A DNA stretch of 64,000 nt from Tubulanus polymorphus. Its lineage: Eukaryota; Nemertea; Palaeonemertea; Tubulaniformes; Tubulanidae. The notes under the pieces were generated by a model. That model had not been told where the DNA came from, made no database searches, and saw only the letters and a list, made by a program, of their open reading frames with translations. The stretch covers positions 2,604,001 to 2,668,000 of the forward strand of contig NC_134026.1 of assembly GCF_964204645.1 (NCBI RefSeq), written 5' to 3'. The position numbers and the translations under genes are program-made. Of the stretch, positions 16,280 to 30,298 are shown one piece after another (positions within the stretch are counted from its first letter, which is position 1; every line of letters starts with the position of its first letter).

Positions 16280-16378
16280 CTGGTCCGACGTTTTCCGGTT
16301 GGGCCAAATCTGGAAACGGGCAAAATACGGCCCATTTCGCACCCGGTGGCCTGGGCCTTGTGTGATCGTGGCTTATAT
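16280..16378 (-). mobile_element. Partial family-1 repeat abutting the minisatellite
   Basis: The sequence GGCCTGGTCCGACGTTTTCC through GTGTGATCGTGGCTTA is one end of a family-1 element. It directly follows the last 25-bp repeat unit. Confidence 0.55.
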
Positions 16379-19300
16379 TTTCTTTGGGGTTAATTTTGTG
16401 CCTGGTCTATTAACCCAAACAACCAAAATGATAAAATTGATTGTCTAATTGATTGGTACAGAAAGTCTGAGGGCGTCTTGTTTCATATTGCTGTAACATT
16501 CGTAAGAGCTGAGTCTGTATGTCCTACAGGTATAGCTACATGTGTGTAATTGTTATATAAATATAGCTGTAACTGTTCTCTTTGATGGCTGATTGCTTTT
16601 ATGACTTGTTTCAGTTATTCTCCTGGAAGGTACTCAATGTGCAATGTACCAGAAAATACTGACATTCCCTCTTGTCTTATACCGTCGATACTCTTATCGA
16701 TAAGACGCGCTCGCCAATCAACTATTAATGGTCTCTATTTTGATAGAAATCTGTTTTGTGAAATAAGAATTTGTGATAACTGCTTTCACGAGACACTGTT
16801 TTTGCTCTAAGTCTTCTAAAACCTGTCATGCTTGTGGAATCATGGCTAGACTAAGATTGAAGCCCGATTCTAGTTAAGGAATAGCAGCCCTCTACCAGTC
16901 GCCATCAGGTTTACAGATTATGCTCTCCACAATAGGTAGAGCGTTTCTGATCGAAATGACCGCACCAGAAGAGACCAATCAAGTCTAGTTTGCCCAGAAC
17001 AACTCGATGTTTTTAGAATATTTTCACTCAAAATATGATTCAGTGGTAAAAACTTATAAACAGTGAAAAGTTGCTATATCTTCAACTCTCCAAAACTATT
17101 CAATCTGTTTACACGAAAAAGATATTCCCTGATTGCATTTGTGAAACCTGAGTAAACGTGTGGCACTTTCTGTGAACTGAATTAATCATCGAGTCATGTC
17201 TGTCATTAAAATTGCGCCGAGCTCGCAATTTCCTGTCTTTCGCTCAAAACTTTTACATGTTTGCGTTAATTATTGCCGAGTTTTCTATTTTCGACCGCGA
17301 AAAGATGAATCGCGCGCGTCTTCGGATTGAGACTGTAATGTGCGTTGTGTAATTTGTTTGCGCAATTGATTTTTTGCATCTCATTTATTTCAGCTTTTCC
17401 TATATAAATTAAGGCTAAGGGCTCTGGAATTGACGCAGAAAATCAGTCAAAAATAGGCAGTTCATGACCGGGAATTTTTGTCTTTAAAAACAGCTGTGCA
17501 AATCATGATATATATACATACTCTGATTACATTTCATTGAACTTGAGGGTTTATCGGTCTCATAGGTCGATCTTTCGCTGTCTTTTAGTCGTGATAGATG
17601 GTACTTATTTTCCTGTGAAGTACTGTATTTGACATGAATTGGCGCTCTTCAATTTCGCATTGCAATTAACTTCTATGACCCTGGGACATTGAACAGAATT
17701 CAATGGGACATCACATTTCCGGCATATGTCAATTGTTTTTGAATTTAGGAGAGAGTCGATTTCTTTTTTCCTCAATCTGCTAAGTTTTGAACGAGTTTGG
17801 TGTAGAATAAAGTAGAACAGCGATCACGCAGAGATGATTGGCCAAATTGGTAGCATCAGGTCGTGCTAAAATGTGGTTCTGGCTTGGTCTGATTTTTTGG
17901 TCAGTCTAAACAGGCATTTGGCACTGATGTGAACGGTTGTTCCAGCCCAACATAGATTTAGGGTTAGGGAGAGTTTATGCTTTATAATAGGATAGGTAAG
18001 GGTTACGTTATATAGTAGATGAGTTAGGAGCTGACATTTTGCCTGATTGTCTCAAGTGGTTAGAACATTATTACTCTCCATGGAAAAAAGTCATCTTTGG
18101 AACAATGACGACTGGTTGAGAGGTTGTTGAAACTTACGACAATTCGGTATATTTCGCATGAGGTCTACTCGTGATTAAAGTTGTCAAATTGTGACTCATT
18201 ATCGTAGCAGGACTCGATACTAAACCTCGTAAGCTGATTTACGTTTCAGATATTTTATGCGTTACTTATTAATATTCGTACTAATAGCGTGGATTATTGA
18301 TCGATCTCGAGGCCGTGTGGAGCAACGAGATTTTAATAAGCTTCGGTTTGACTGACGTTATGATGGATTACGGCGTAGTCCCCTCAGTGGAAGCGATGGT
18401 GTGAGTGCGTGTCTGTCGTCGGTCCTGTCCGAGTATAACCCGCCCGCGCGACAAGTCTTTGCGGCATAAAAAAACGGGTGATTGATCATCGCCGAAATTG
18501 ACCGCAGCTTATTCCAGCTCAAATATCAAATATGTTTACTAATCGATATTGTATATGTCTACGTTAGAGGTAATCATCGGCATGAAGGGCCCACTAGCTT
18601 ATGACGGAAAATTTCAATATAATCTAGCAGTAATTATATAAAAATCGAGGTCTGCGTTCACTCCGATGATTAATGTCCAATGTGTGATTATCTGCCGGTG
18701 TGCATACTGCCCGTAAGTGTTGATATTGTCCACGAGTTCATTCTATGCGGCCTTTGTCATCACGCGTATCATCAGCAATAGCAACATTTTATCATATTTT
18801 TCATCACTCTCTTTTTATCATCCGCTAACTACTGGTTGTAGTTGATAAAAAGATTTTTTTAAAGACGTTTGACCATCGATAATGAACAGAACTTGCGAAG
18901 CCCTGTACATCATCTCCCTTACATCCTTAGGACTTTTCTCTAATATAAATGCTTGGCCGTAGTTAATTGAAAAGGACTAAATTTAGAACATTCTAAATAA
19001 GAATTGACGGAAAAATCAGGGTTTGGGATGAGTCACTATATATGATACGTGTACACTCTATGATTATAGTGTCCCTAGTTTTTGCAGATGAGAATTTTAG
19101 TTTTTCGAGGATTCAACAATGATCATTGTTCGACGATGTGGTCATCACCGTACAGCATCCTCGAGAGGATTCACTTGAAGAGTATCAGTTTATCGAATTT
19201 TATCGGAAAATTCTCGTATAATTAAACATCGTCGGTGAAGTAGCTTAAAATATACCCGAGTGACTCGCGAGAAGTAAAACTTTCTTAAGCTTCTTATTGA

Positions 19301-20264
19301 AAGACAATAATCCGTTGTTGTTGCAGTTCATACAGTGAATGCCTCTATTATTATTACTAAGAATAAGTACACAACGGCGCTCATAAAATTCCATTTATTA
19401 CCTCCTGCAGAGGCTGGTTATGTTTTTATAGGCGTTCGTAGTGTTGTTTTGTGATGAAAATGATTTTGGTGAATTTTCTTTTCAGAGGACTATTTCCAAC
19501 CAGATCGAGTGGAAATTGCTTTGTTAGATGTTAGCACTTTTCAAGTTCTTTCATTAATCAAATGAGGCAAATACATAGAAGCAATAACAGCTACATAACA
19601 GCCCCTCTTCAGGCCAAGTGCAAGTGATTAAATTAGATAGGCCTATACTGGTATTTATATAAAATATGAATATTGTTAATCACAAACTGTATTGAATTAT
19701 TATGTGGCTGATATTGTATAATTTGATATAGTTCATTATAAGCATTATTCATACTTTATATATACTCCGGTCTAATTTTCAACCCAGACTCTGTGCTCCT
19801 AGCTAAAAATCTGCGTATTTCAAACCCTGACATAATTTTGTCTTGAATTGACGCGGACTAAACTTTTTCGTTCATTTAATCAGGTTTTTGCGCAGGTTTC
19901 AAAGGGTAAACAGGATTCATTTCGATTAAATGTTTTCACGGCGTATTCAGTTGGTATCAACTGCTGCTATCTTACAATGATGAGAGGCCGTATTCTAAAT
20001 AGTTCTCCACAGCATTCTCCGGGGTGAACATTGGTCTTTTTATTGGAGCCGTTGACATTGATGTGTTTGCACGATTTACAGGTATCAGCAGGTCAGATCA
20101 GAAATGAACGTAAAGAAATAATCGATATGGTCAGACGTTTTTATGTATTTTGTCTTCGTCGTGGGAGCTGTTTGCTGCAACTCTGCAGCTATGTGATAAG
20201 TGCGTCGTCGGAAAGTATGTATAACTAACCTACGAATTATAGTTGACAGATTAACACCACCTGG
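16379..20264. other. Non-coding stretch with one diverged family-1 repeat
   Basis: No gene is recognised in about 3.9 kb. A diverged family-1 repeat lies at about 17818-17960 (CAGCGATCACGCAGAGATGA start). The remainder is AT-rich and looks single-copy within this window. Confidence 0.45.
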
Positions 20265-20592
20265 TCAGATATAGCTGCGATAAGGATTTGACCCGGGTTT
20301 GACTGGCCCGGAACCAGACTTGAATCATATTTGGCCTGTGCTTAATTAGAGAGTGCATTCACACATATATTACTCAAAAAATTACTAAACGCTTTCAAAA
20401 CGATCGTCCCAAACCATTCCACAGAACAATTTGACCCTAAAATTTGCTAATCTGATGATTACTCCAAGGCCTCCATGGATAGGCTGGCTTACGTCAAACA
20501 GCACATGCCCATTTGGCACCAATGTGAAAGAGCCTCATCTGGTATGGGCCAAATTTGGCCCCCCCGGTTCAAAAACACTTTTATGATTGCAA
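20265..20592 (+). mobile_element. Family-1 fold-back element, copy at 20.4 kb
   Basis: It starts near TAGCTGCGATAAGGATTTGA and carries the family signature GTGCTTAATTAGAGAGTGCA at about 20339. It ends near AACACTTTTATGATTGCA after TATGGGCCAAATTTGGCC. It is diverged but collinear with the copies at 12.5 and 42.8 kb. Confidence 0.55.
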
Positions 20593-23500
20593 GGTATTCA
20601 TCAGAATCAGAACTTATTCACTGGAACTGTAGACCTGGGTCCAGAATCCATAAACAGTGACATTTGCAGTTTTCGTCTGATAAATGAAATAGAATTTTCC
20701 ATCATCTCGCGACTGCTTGTTTCGAAACTAATTTCTGAAAGCAAAGTCGGTGAAGTTTCATATATTGCTAAAGGGTAGTTTCAGATTATACGCTAATCCA
20801 CGGCGTATAACGTGAATTATTATAGAAATGCCGCGGGATGGTTTTACTTTCGGCTAATCTTTACCTAGGTGAATAATAACTCCAATCACAAACCTATTAC
20901 AAGTATCTATATCAAATATTATATTCCAATGATAAAACCTCTTTTATCTTATATTATTTCTATGTCATCTAATCCTGATGATCGGAAGAATCGTAACAAT
21001 GTTTTGAAAAGCTACACCGATTATCACTAGTGCGATCGCTTTGACGATGATACGTTTTAATTATCGGGAACTAATTAAATGGCCGAGAGAGAACCAATTA
21101 AACAAAGAGTGTAATTACTTGAATCATCGAGACAGCTTCTTGTACAATAAAGAGTAAAGTATCATTGATAAAATCGAATAGAGAAAAGCTTCAGCCATTT
21201 AAGTGCTAACATGATAGAATTGAAGTTTCTTAAACTGCATTTTCATAAAATCATTTTCTAAATCCTCTCAACACCTTGAGCACCACCTATAGTTTTTAGT
21301 TTTACTACATAAGATAGGCTGGCTTAGTCTCCTGGCTGCTGCCTTCCTATTGAAGTTGCCCTTTTTGTGCAGACAGAGATCATCACAACCTGTAAATTTG
21401 AAACTCAGAAATTGTATCTAGTTTAACTTGCGTACGGCCTTCAGCGTATCTGTTTTATCTGTCTTTTCATTTTCTTTTTGGTCCCCCGCCTTCCGATCTT
21501 CTTAGAACCACCCTTGCAAGACATTAGTCTATTAGCAGGTTTAAGGTTTCTTTCCTATTGGAAGAGGCGTTGCACTAGAAACTCAGCTGCCACCAACATT
21601 TGTAAAGTTTATCATTTCTATCGAATTTTACTTGAAATAAACGCGGCGCTGCTCAGAAGTCGTTGTCATAAACACTGACGCGATAAGACTTTATCGCTTA
21701 CCTGATGATTCATGGTTGGTAAAAATCGACGAAGAAACCAACGCGGACACGCCGAGATTCACCACGGTACATGACTCCGCATAATCCGCAGATTCAATTT
21801 ACAAATTGAGCTCGCGCGGTGTAAAACCACGATACATCTCGCGCCCGCCCGCCCGCGCGTGCCTCCCTCCCCTCAGGAGATGCAACAGACTTTCATTTCC
21901 CTGCGTTACCGATGATAATAACTATCTCCACAGATAATTTTCCTGCTGCCGTGTTATAAACAATATTTTTGTCATTATTTTATCAAGTTTGCCGATCATC
22001 AGTGGAAATACGGGTGGGTGGTCTAATATGATCCGTTGTTGTTTTTTTGCGAAACTTCTCGTGGTTTAAGACCGACAGTTTCTTGGTCGGAATTTGCAAA
22101 CGGTAATGATAAGTGCTATGTAGTAGATTGCAGTGCGTGCTCTGATATTGTCACTAATCCGTCGGGTCAGAATGATCGAATTGATCGAAGACATTACCGA
22201 CAATTGACGTTTCTAATCCTGCAAAAAATAAACATGACTGACAGGACTTAGCTCGCCTGGGCTTTTTTCCGTTTATGCAATTTACAGTATTGGAATTAGA
22301 TTACGCTATTCTACTCTTCTTTGTTCCGGTTGAGGGGAAAAGTTTGCCGTCAGAATTTTTTTCGCCCGAGATGATGCGAAAAGAAGTTGAGCGCATCTTT
22401 TTTTTTTTACTTTAAAAAATGGAGGTGGCCTAGTTTCGTGAAACGATGATAAGGGGGTAGGTCTAAGATTTATGTTACTTTTTTCTGGTGTGGTTTACTA
22501 TTCGCTCACGAGAGACCAAGACAAAAAAAAATGTTGTTGAGAGTTTCTCGTGTGATTCGGCAATATCAATCTGGTTTGTATCGTTCTGTCATTGGCTATT
22601 TAGTTGTAGACGTTGCTCGGCACGCTGCTGGTGGTGGTGCTGGTAGCTGCTCGGTGTAATCAATGACACAACAGCAGTCACTCGTTCAGTTCACTGTGTA
22701 GTCTCTCGCTCGCGGTGTATGCGTGTCTACAACTCATCTCTCTCCCGACGACGACTCCTCCGTAGTTTACTCTAAGTGGAAATCATCGCCGGATTTTTTC
22801 TGGCTTCAGACGATTGGATTACGACGATTAGATTACGATCATTCGTGTTCTCGCTGTATGGTTATTTCAGGTATGTCAGCAAATGACCAAGTCAAAAAAT
22901 TGTTTTCTTTCCATTTCTTTCTGTTAGGCTAAAATAAAATAATACCTTGTTTCTCTTGATTATCCTTATAATTGTAAACTAAATCTGCAATGATTTTTGT
23001 AATCAGTTCATTTCTAAAACTGCCTGTTCCGTCGATTTGATCATGATTTTGTAAAAGTAATGTACAGGGTAGATAGGCGGCCGGCTGGGTCAACTTTTAG
23101 CCACAGCAGTAAGGAGAAACGGGGTATAAATTTGTTTAGCCTTATACATGTCCCGAAAATTTTTCTTCAGAAATATTGAGCATGATTTCTGCAGTATGAG
23201 TAGCGTACAAGATTTTTTACAGAGCACAAATGTATAGTAAATATGTTTATAAGCTGTTTGAGTTTTTGTTGTGTCTATCTTGTCTATTGTTTCTAACGGT
23301 CGACAGATGTGTGTTGCCATTTTTTCCCTTCAGCGATACTCAGCACAATAATATCTTATCTACGGATATAAAATCTGCAGGAGAAACGTTTGAATGCGAT
23401 GTATTTTTAGTCTACAGATGATGATAACTGCATGAAATATTTACATTTCTACTGAATGAAATTTAGTTTTCTATCGACATGTCATGAATTCCGGTTCTAA

Positions 23501-24866
23501 TATAAGATTTGAATCGTCGTTGTTTTCAAACTGCTAGATTCAGTATATATACCCGATACTTGATGCTGAAGAGGAAAATGAGAAGAAATTGAAAAAATGA
23601 GCTGAAATCTGATTGTTTGATATCTTGTTGTCATGTTCGATATGAACGTCGTCTAAGCTTTGAATATTTCATTAGAATTCTATATGCTTAATTTTTGAAT
23701 TCAGTAAATTTCTTGTTTTGTTCAATGATGAATAATCTCAAGTCTAGGAATGTATATTGTACCCCATATGGTCGTTTTTCTTATACGGTCTCTTCTTCAA
23801 AGGCTTCATACACGCTTTGAATTTGAATACATTTTTTTCGAACTATACAGAAAACCGTACTGAAAAGCCGGTCGTACATGTAATATGAAAGATCTAATGT
23901 ACATGTTATTGTGAACAGGGATATGTATTTATTACTGTGAATAGTTGCTGGTAATTATTCACTGAAAATCATAACTATATCTTAATTACTAGCCTGCAGG
24001 TCTGCGTGGCTTGTGAACCATATATCAGGTTTTTTAAAATGTCAGACATATTCTAGTTAGGATCTCTCTTGAGTGAGGATTATCACATGCCCTATGCATG
24101 AATTGATATTTGTTTTGACTTGCGCATATATTTGCGAATAGTTTCTCAATAAATAGGACACTTCACCAGTATCTTTGGTGGCTGATAAATGATTTCTTAA
24201 CCGAACAGGGCAGAAGATTAGAAGGTTATCGTGTAATTACTATTTGCATTATTATATGTAAAGGATTTTATGGTAGATTTAATTAGATACCGCGCTCTTC
24301 TTGGTTTTATTTGCTCTGATCTAAGAGCTATAGTAATAAATATTTGTCTGATAAGATATCTTTATATAAATCAGAATGTGCTCTTTGTAAATGCCATATG
24401 TCACATTCACGGGAGATTAACAGAGGTCCATGTGAAATTTGTGACCAGTTCAATAGTTAATTAGGTGCACCGTTTTTGCATTTCCAATAAATGACCACTC
24501 GACCTATTTCTAATCGGGGAGAGTTTTCACCGAGTATTTCAAATTTCTACCTAGAAACACGAATTACAAGCGCGGAATGAGAGAAACCTAATGAAGCAAT
24601 GCTTTTAGCAATTACCAGTGAAATTTCTAATTGACTCTTTAAATAATGTAAGTATCAAATTTCCGTTTTTCCATTACCCGGCAGTAAGTGAAATTGAGAA
24701 CAGAAAATGTTTTGGGGGGTTTAAAAATTCTAAAAGGAAATTGATCGGTGGTAATTCTTGCTGACTCTAGTGGTGTTAGGGGCATTTTAGTTGTGAAACC
24801 GGCAAAATTTGCGCAAATATAGAAGATAGATCACGATTGGTAGAACACTATATCCGTGTTGACGCG
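20593..24866. other. Non-coding stretch, one possible promoter/5-prime exon
   Basis: No supported coding exon. At 22600-22870 a CG- and CTG-richer block ends in CAG followed by GTATGTCAG, which could be an untranslated first exon with a splice donor. The rest is AT-rich with no recognised feature. Confidence 0.35.
22600..22870 (+). promoter_or_regulatory. Possible transcription start and 5-prime UTR exon
   Basis: The block has a composition unlike its surroundings, with GCTGCTGGTGGTGGTGCTGG and repeated CGACGA and CTCGCTCGC words. It contains a TCAGTTC initiator-like match at about 22686 and ends in a good donor (TTTCAG then GTATGT at 22871). It could be the untranslated first exon of POMGNT1 or of another gene. 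There is no direct evidence of transcription. Confidence 0.2.
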
Positions 24867-25261
24867 ATGAGGAGAGAATCCCACAATGATAATAAAAAGT
24901 CCGAAAATGAAACTTCGAGATAGTAGTTTATTTCAACGTTTATTTCCTTTTTACTACTGACTTTAAGTTTCATTTATATTTATACTCACTATTGTTGTTT
25001 ATAATCACCCCTTAGTTTGCTTCCCTTTAATCTATTTTAGCGTGTAACTGTTTCTACGTTAATTTTCCTTTAGTTTGTATCATCTCTGATTACTTGAATT
25101 AGTCTCTTTGTCTCTGGATTGTATATATATCTCATAATTTCTGTAGTATCTCATTATGCCTGAAGATGACTATTAGGATATAGTCGAAACGTTGAAATAA
25201 ACTACTATCTCGAAGTTTCATTTTCGGACTTTTTATTATCATTGTGGGATTCTCTCCTCAT
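24867..25261 (+). mobile_element. Fold-back element with about 75-bp terminal inverted repeats (family 2)
   Basis: The left arm 24867-24942 and right arm 25187-25261 are essentially perfect inverted copies. Each begins TGAGGAGAGAATCCCACAAT and includes AAAGTCCGAAAATGAAACTT. Just inside the right arm, 25160-25190 reads CTGAAGA, a GACTAT/ATAGTC hairpin, then GAAAC. The roughly 245-bp middle has no open frame. The nearly identical arms point to recent insertion or gene conversion. It is related to the element at 6.8-7.0 kb. Confidence 0.75.
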
Positions 25262-28200
25262 AGAAGATAGATGATGGTTGCTTGTTTGTGACCCAATTAG
25301 CATACACAGAGTCTGTTGTTTGGCTGCATAATCTTAATTGTGTTTGAATAACTGTTTGTAGTTTAGATTAGTTTGTTTTGCGTGACTAACCCATGGAAAA
25401 ATTCAATTAACACAAAGCCTAAAAGAAGGTCGGCCTACACCACGGGGCATTGTCGGCGTTGTCGCGTTTGACACTGATGTTATAGGATGCCAATAATCTT
25501 CAAAACACCTTAAGCCGTCCTCTGGGGTTCAACTATATTTTTGTCCTTCGGTGTGTGAGGTTGGAAGCATCTCGTCGAGTTCGTACCGAAGGTAAGAAGT
25601 TGATCGTAAAGTGTACGAGGATATGTATTAAGAGTATTCTCTGGTACTCGAGGATGTATATGAGTATTCTCTGGTACCGTTCCATTTTGATGTAGTTTAT
25701 AAAGTAATAGTTTATTTACCGTTTTGAATTTCAACAATTATACGGCAGTAATACAACCGCAAAAATCTACGCAATTCTTAATTTAACGATTCTTTAAACG
25801 CTGAATTTAATTTTTCTTTGATGTCTTTGATCGTGGGTGTTTAATCTATAGATAAGAGGAGATAGCGAAGATGCTGTGATCAATGATGGAATATTCATAC
25901 AAACTGAATACCGGTACTGTACATATATATACACATGGTCATTTCTCATGCTTATTACATGCAGCAATTAAATGCCTTACACCTCATTGACAGTCACTTT
26001 GTGAATATCTTAAGATGAATCATTCCTTGATCTTGTTCCATTCAATGCCGTAATATCAGGAATATTGTCTCTCGATCAGTCGATTGGTTTTTGCTGTGAT
26101 TGCGGTGTGGCTGCTGCCGTAGGCCTTTCATTACAAACCTACAGAATCATCAGTGAAAAATACCTAAATTTGTATGTTTTATAGGTATTTTTTTTAACTT
26201 CATTTAAAACCAGTTATTGACCGTGAAAACGTTCGATTTCATTTAGATTTTAAAATTACTAGTATAAAAGTATTGATAGAAATATTTCTTGAAGTTCGTC
26301 ACTTTTGACATTAAGGGCAGCAGTTCTTGACTCAACGCAGAGAAAACAGAAATGCTTTCTGAAAGCATCAAACCCTATTATTTTCTTAATGGCCTTTTAT
26401 TGGGTGTGGCAAGCGAACATCTAGCCTGTTGCATGCTAAAAGATGAATAACTAGAAAATATAACATCTAATATTTGTGTAAAGTGTCTGTTAGTCAGAAT
26501 TATCCTCAGGGAAAGAAATTTCTTACCTTATGCGTTTATTTGAGTCGACCCATTATGAAATGGTGAAATGGAATACATCGTTTACAATTTAGAAAAAAAT
26601 GAATTAAACATGGACTGAAGAATTTCAAGTATTTATTTGTATATTTTAGAATGTATTTAGTATCACGAAGTGGGTTCAATTCTACTATTAGCTAACCACT
26701 ATTAATAATCAGGGGCGATGTATCGAAAAAGAGTTAAAAGTGGTTTTTAGTTTCTCTGATGTGTCGAACACTGATGATATTTATATAATCAAATAGCTGA
26801 TAATTTTGTGACTAAATCGTTTAAATCCCCATGACATTCAGACACTTCACTCGATGAGTTGATATCAATAGAATATCTGACTGCAGACTCGTCTCGTTTT
26901 CAGAGAAACATTGATTTCATATATATGAAACATCTCTTCACAAACACGCTGCCATATTGAAATTTTATGCAAGTCTGGTTTTTACAATTTTTTTGGGGTA
27001 AAATATCGTACAAGTCAATCAATATTCTTTTAATGCCATTTTATTTTTGTCAACTAAACAAATTGGTGCATTTCTTCTCTACTTTGGCCATTTTGGACAT
27101 TGAAATGCCTTTTTTTCAAAATTAGCCCCTCTGATTAAGGTAGTGAGCCTAATATTGCCTTTTTGGACATAATGGTGCCATTTTGGTTAGTTAGTTCTCC
27201 AAAATGAGCCCCTCCATCCATCCCTGTATAGTGCATGTAAAGCAAGTTGTATGATCTTCTTCAAGAAGTATATACACCCATGAGGCCAGGGACGGATGCG
27301 ATTCAGGGAGGGGTGCGCCCCAATGGCATATCATAATTAGTACATCAAGCATCAGTTGATATTTGATAGCTTTTATAAAAGCACATTACGAAGATCACCT
27401 ACCTATTTATCTCAAAATTGAATTGAATTGAATTGTACGTGTGTATACTGGTTGAGATCATACATTGACCACACGTTTCGTGATTCATATGTGGTTTTAT
27501 TATCCATATAATTCATTCCGTGTTAACCCCATCCCCCTTCCCCCTCGCCACCGCCCACCCCCCCCCCCCGCATCAGAAATTCTATACATCCTTACACTGA
27601 CTTTTGCTCATTGTCTTCAATTATCAAACAGTGGCCGATATTTCACATAAATATTACTGTCTTAACAAGCGAAATTCTATTCAATTATTCAATTCATTTC
27701 GCGCATGTCAAAGATTAAATAATAAATGTGGCGTTGACTCGAGCTAAACGCTAGCGAACTGACGCTTCTAATTGCCTGCCTCGGGTTCCTCCGCTCAAAC
27801 TTTGATTATTTCGGCGAAAAAGAAGATTAGGTAATTAATCAATTAGGATAATTAGCGCTCGGCGCTTTCGATTCATATATCATATTATCTAGTAATGAAA
27901 TCTGGGTTGTTTGATGAAGATGAGATCGCGATAAGACAAGAGTCGGGTGGCACTTAGAGCTTATAAGATTTTAAGTGATATCGAGTCCGAACGGAAATAA
28001 TTGAACGAAGTTTCTTCGGCGAATGTAAAGTGATTTGTTATCGATATCGAACAACCAGACGATGACGCTTTTAAAAATCTATCCACCCACTGGCTTTGGG
28101 TGTAAAACTCAGACTTTATCGTCTGAGGTGATTTGCCGTAAAATTCTGCGCGTTAGTCGTAAATTGCTGTCAATGTATGAAAGCACGCCGTGTCGTACGA

Positions 28201-30298
28201 TATAGTAGCGATGACACTTTTCGCGGGCTAATTTCAGCTGAGGGCGCGCGTGCTTCGAGAAGCACTTGCTACTGAAGCCATGACAAAAGAATAAAGGGCT
28301 CATTATTGGCCGTGTTAGCAAGGATAAGCTACGCAAAGATGACAACCAGTAGCTCGTTAGAACGCCGTTAGCTTCACTTTTAGATGTTTCTGTATGGGCT
28401 AATAACGTCTGATAGCCGGGTTTCATCCTCTGTTCGAATTTCATCAACATCTTTCGCGGATACGTTAAAAACTTCCATTGATCCATCCGCGTAAATGCGA
28501 GAAAAAATCATTTCTTCTTTCGTCGGATCAATACATAAACATCATTTCCATCGAAAGAAAGATTTTTGGTCATGGAACATGTTTAAAAATTCGCCGTTCT
28601 GCATATGCTGGGATTTTATAGGGTGCTGCATTAAGTGTATGACATCGTGGCTGTTGAAGTAGCAAGGCTTTCGATACCCCAAAAAAATCAATTTTGGTGG
28701 AAACCGATGATAGATTCATCGATGTGTAATTAGCGAGTTGAATGTTTACTCAGCGAAAGATTTCCTCTATTTCATTCGTTGTACTGATTAGTTGGTGTTC
28801 AATGGTTATTAAGTCGAAGCTCGGCGCGCGCGAAAACAGTTCTCATCCGAAACGCAGAAAAATCCGTCAACTTAAAGACGTATTGATTTTTGTCGATATC
28901 GAATGCGTTGTGCAGATCTACAGAGACTAATGATTAATTATTGAACACTGATAATGAATCACACCACGCTTCCTAATCGTATTTCACTCACACATGTCGA
29001 TTATTTCCAATCTGTAATCTGACATTTTGATTTAACTTTGATATTCGGCCATTTGTGTGGACGTCATTTCCTAAAGATGAGTAGTTCAGGTCTCTTCGAC
29101 TTCTTGTAGCTGTGATCATATAATCGCTGACTAGTCCATTCATGGAGCTATTGACTAGTTTATACATCCATGGTCCATTCTAATTTGACCCAGTCCTTTG
29201 AACCATCGACTCTGAAACATTATTAGAGTCCATGCTTGATCGGACCAATTAAGAAAGGACCAAATCTAAATTCTGTGCGTTCACACATGTTTTGAAGTCA
29301 GCTGGTCCAGCTAGACTCAACACTGTGATGTGACAGCAAAGTTTCTATTCACACAGAAATGTGGTCCATTCTGAAATTCAGAACGGACCTGGATCAGTCT
29401 CTTTGGTCTGTCTTAATTAGTCTGTTCATAAATGGAATTGACAAATTCAGAACCAACTTTTCACTAGTGTAAAGCTTGGTCGTTCTAAATTGGAACTGAA
29501 AATAGAACGCTATTAATAGCATAGTGTGAACAACATTATTGTTCATTTTTTAATTCTACAACAAAAATGCGGACTATCTTAAAAAATGTACGCATTATCA
29601 AGATGTGAAAATCGACTCATTTGCTGCAATCTGATGTTGCGGAGAATATCATTCAGATATTAACTATAGATTACTGACGACTGGTGTTTAGTGAAACCAC
29701 AAACGCGATGTAAACTATATGCTTGATTTTTATTGATATTTCCACCATCACATATTACAAGAACGTAGACTAAAAAAGCCCTCGATTTCGATTTCGTTGC
29801 GCAATCTAAAAAAAAATTTAGCTATTTCTGTAGCTATTCATATAAATATTTCTTATTCGAATCGAACGTGGCAAGTCATTAAAAAGGGGTCGACATTGAT
29901 CGATGTGTTACGAGGCTGTTATTGAAAAACCTTTGCTTTGAGCTGAAGCGATTTATCATGTGAAATATGATTATTAATTTATATACATTCTTTTCTCATT
30001 ACAGAATCTATTAAGATCGCTATTTGATATGCAGCTATGGCAGGGCTAAAGATCCGTGTTGGCCGATAACATACCTCACACCCGCAACACTACATACACA
30101 TCATGATTGAACAATTTACAAACCGACGAGTGATCAAAAAAATATGCCAGGTATATATAACATCTTTTTGTTCTTCAGGCTTGCCTGAGACCCTTATTCT
30201 TGTACTGTTTGTTTGTATTTGTGTCTGTCTTTCAGCTACTTAGCTTTGTTGATAGTGGGTCGATATTGATGAAACATGGGTATCAATGTTAGTATGGG
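25262..30298. other. Non-coding stretch, no gene recognised
   Basis: About 5 kb without a supported gene. A short duplicated word (GAGTATTCTCTGGTAC) occurs twice at about 25628-25680, and a C-rich run sits at 27545-27570. The block at 29140-29480 is rich in GGTCCA and GGACC words in both orientations and may be a degenerate fold-back repeat. The minus frame at 28109-28486 (125 codons) has no recognisable domain. Confidence 0.45.

Noticed and set aside
28109-28486. 125-codon minus-strand frame
   Set aside because: No motif or splice context; its length is within what random sequence of this composition can give.
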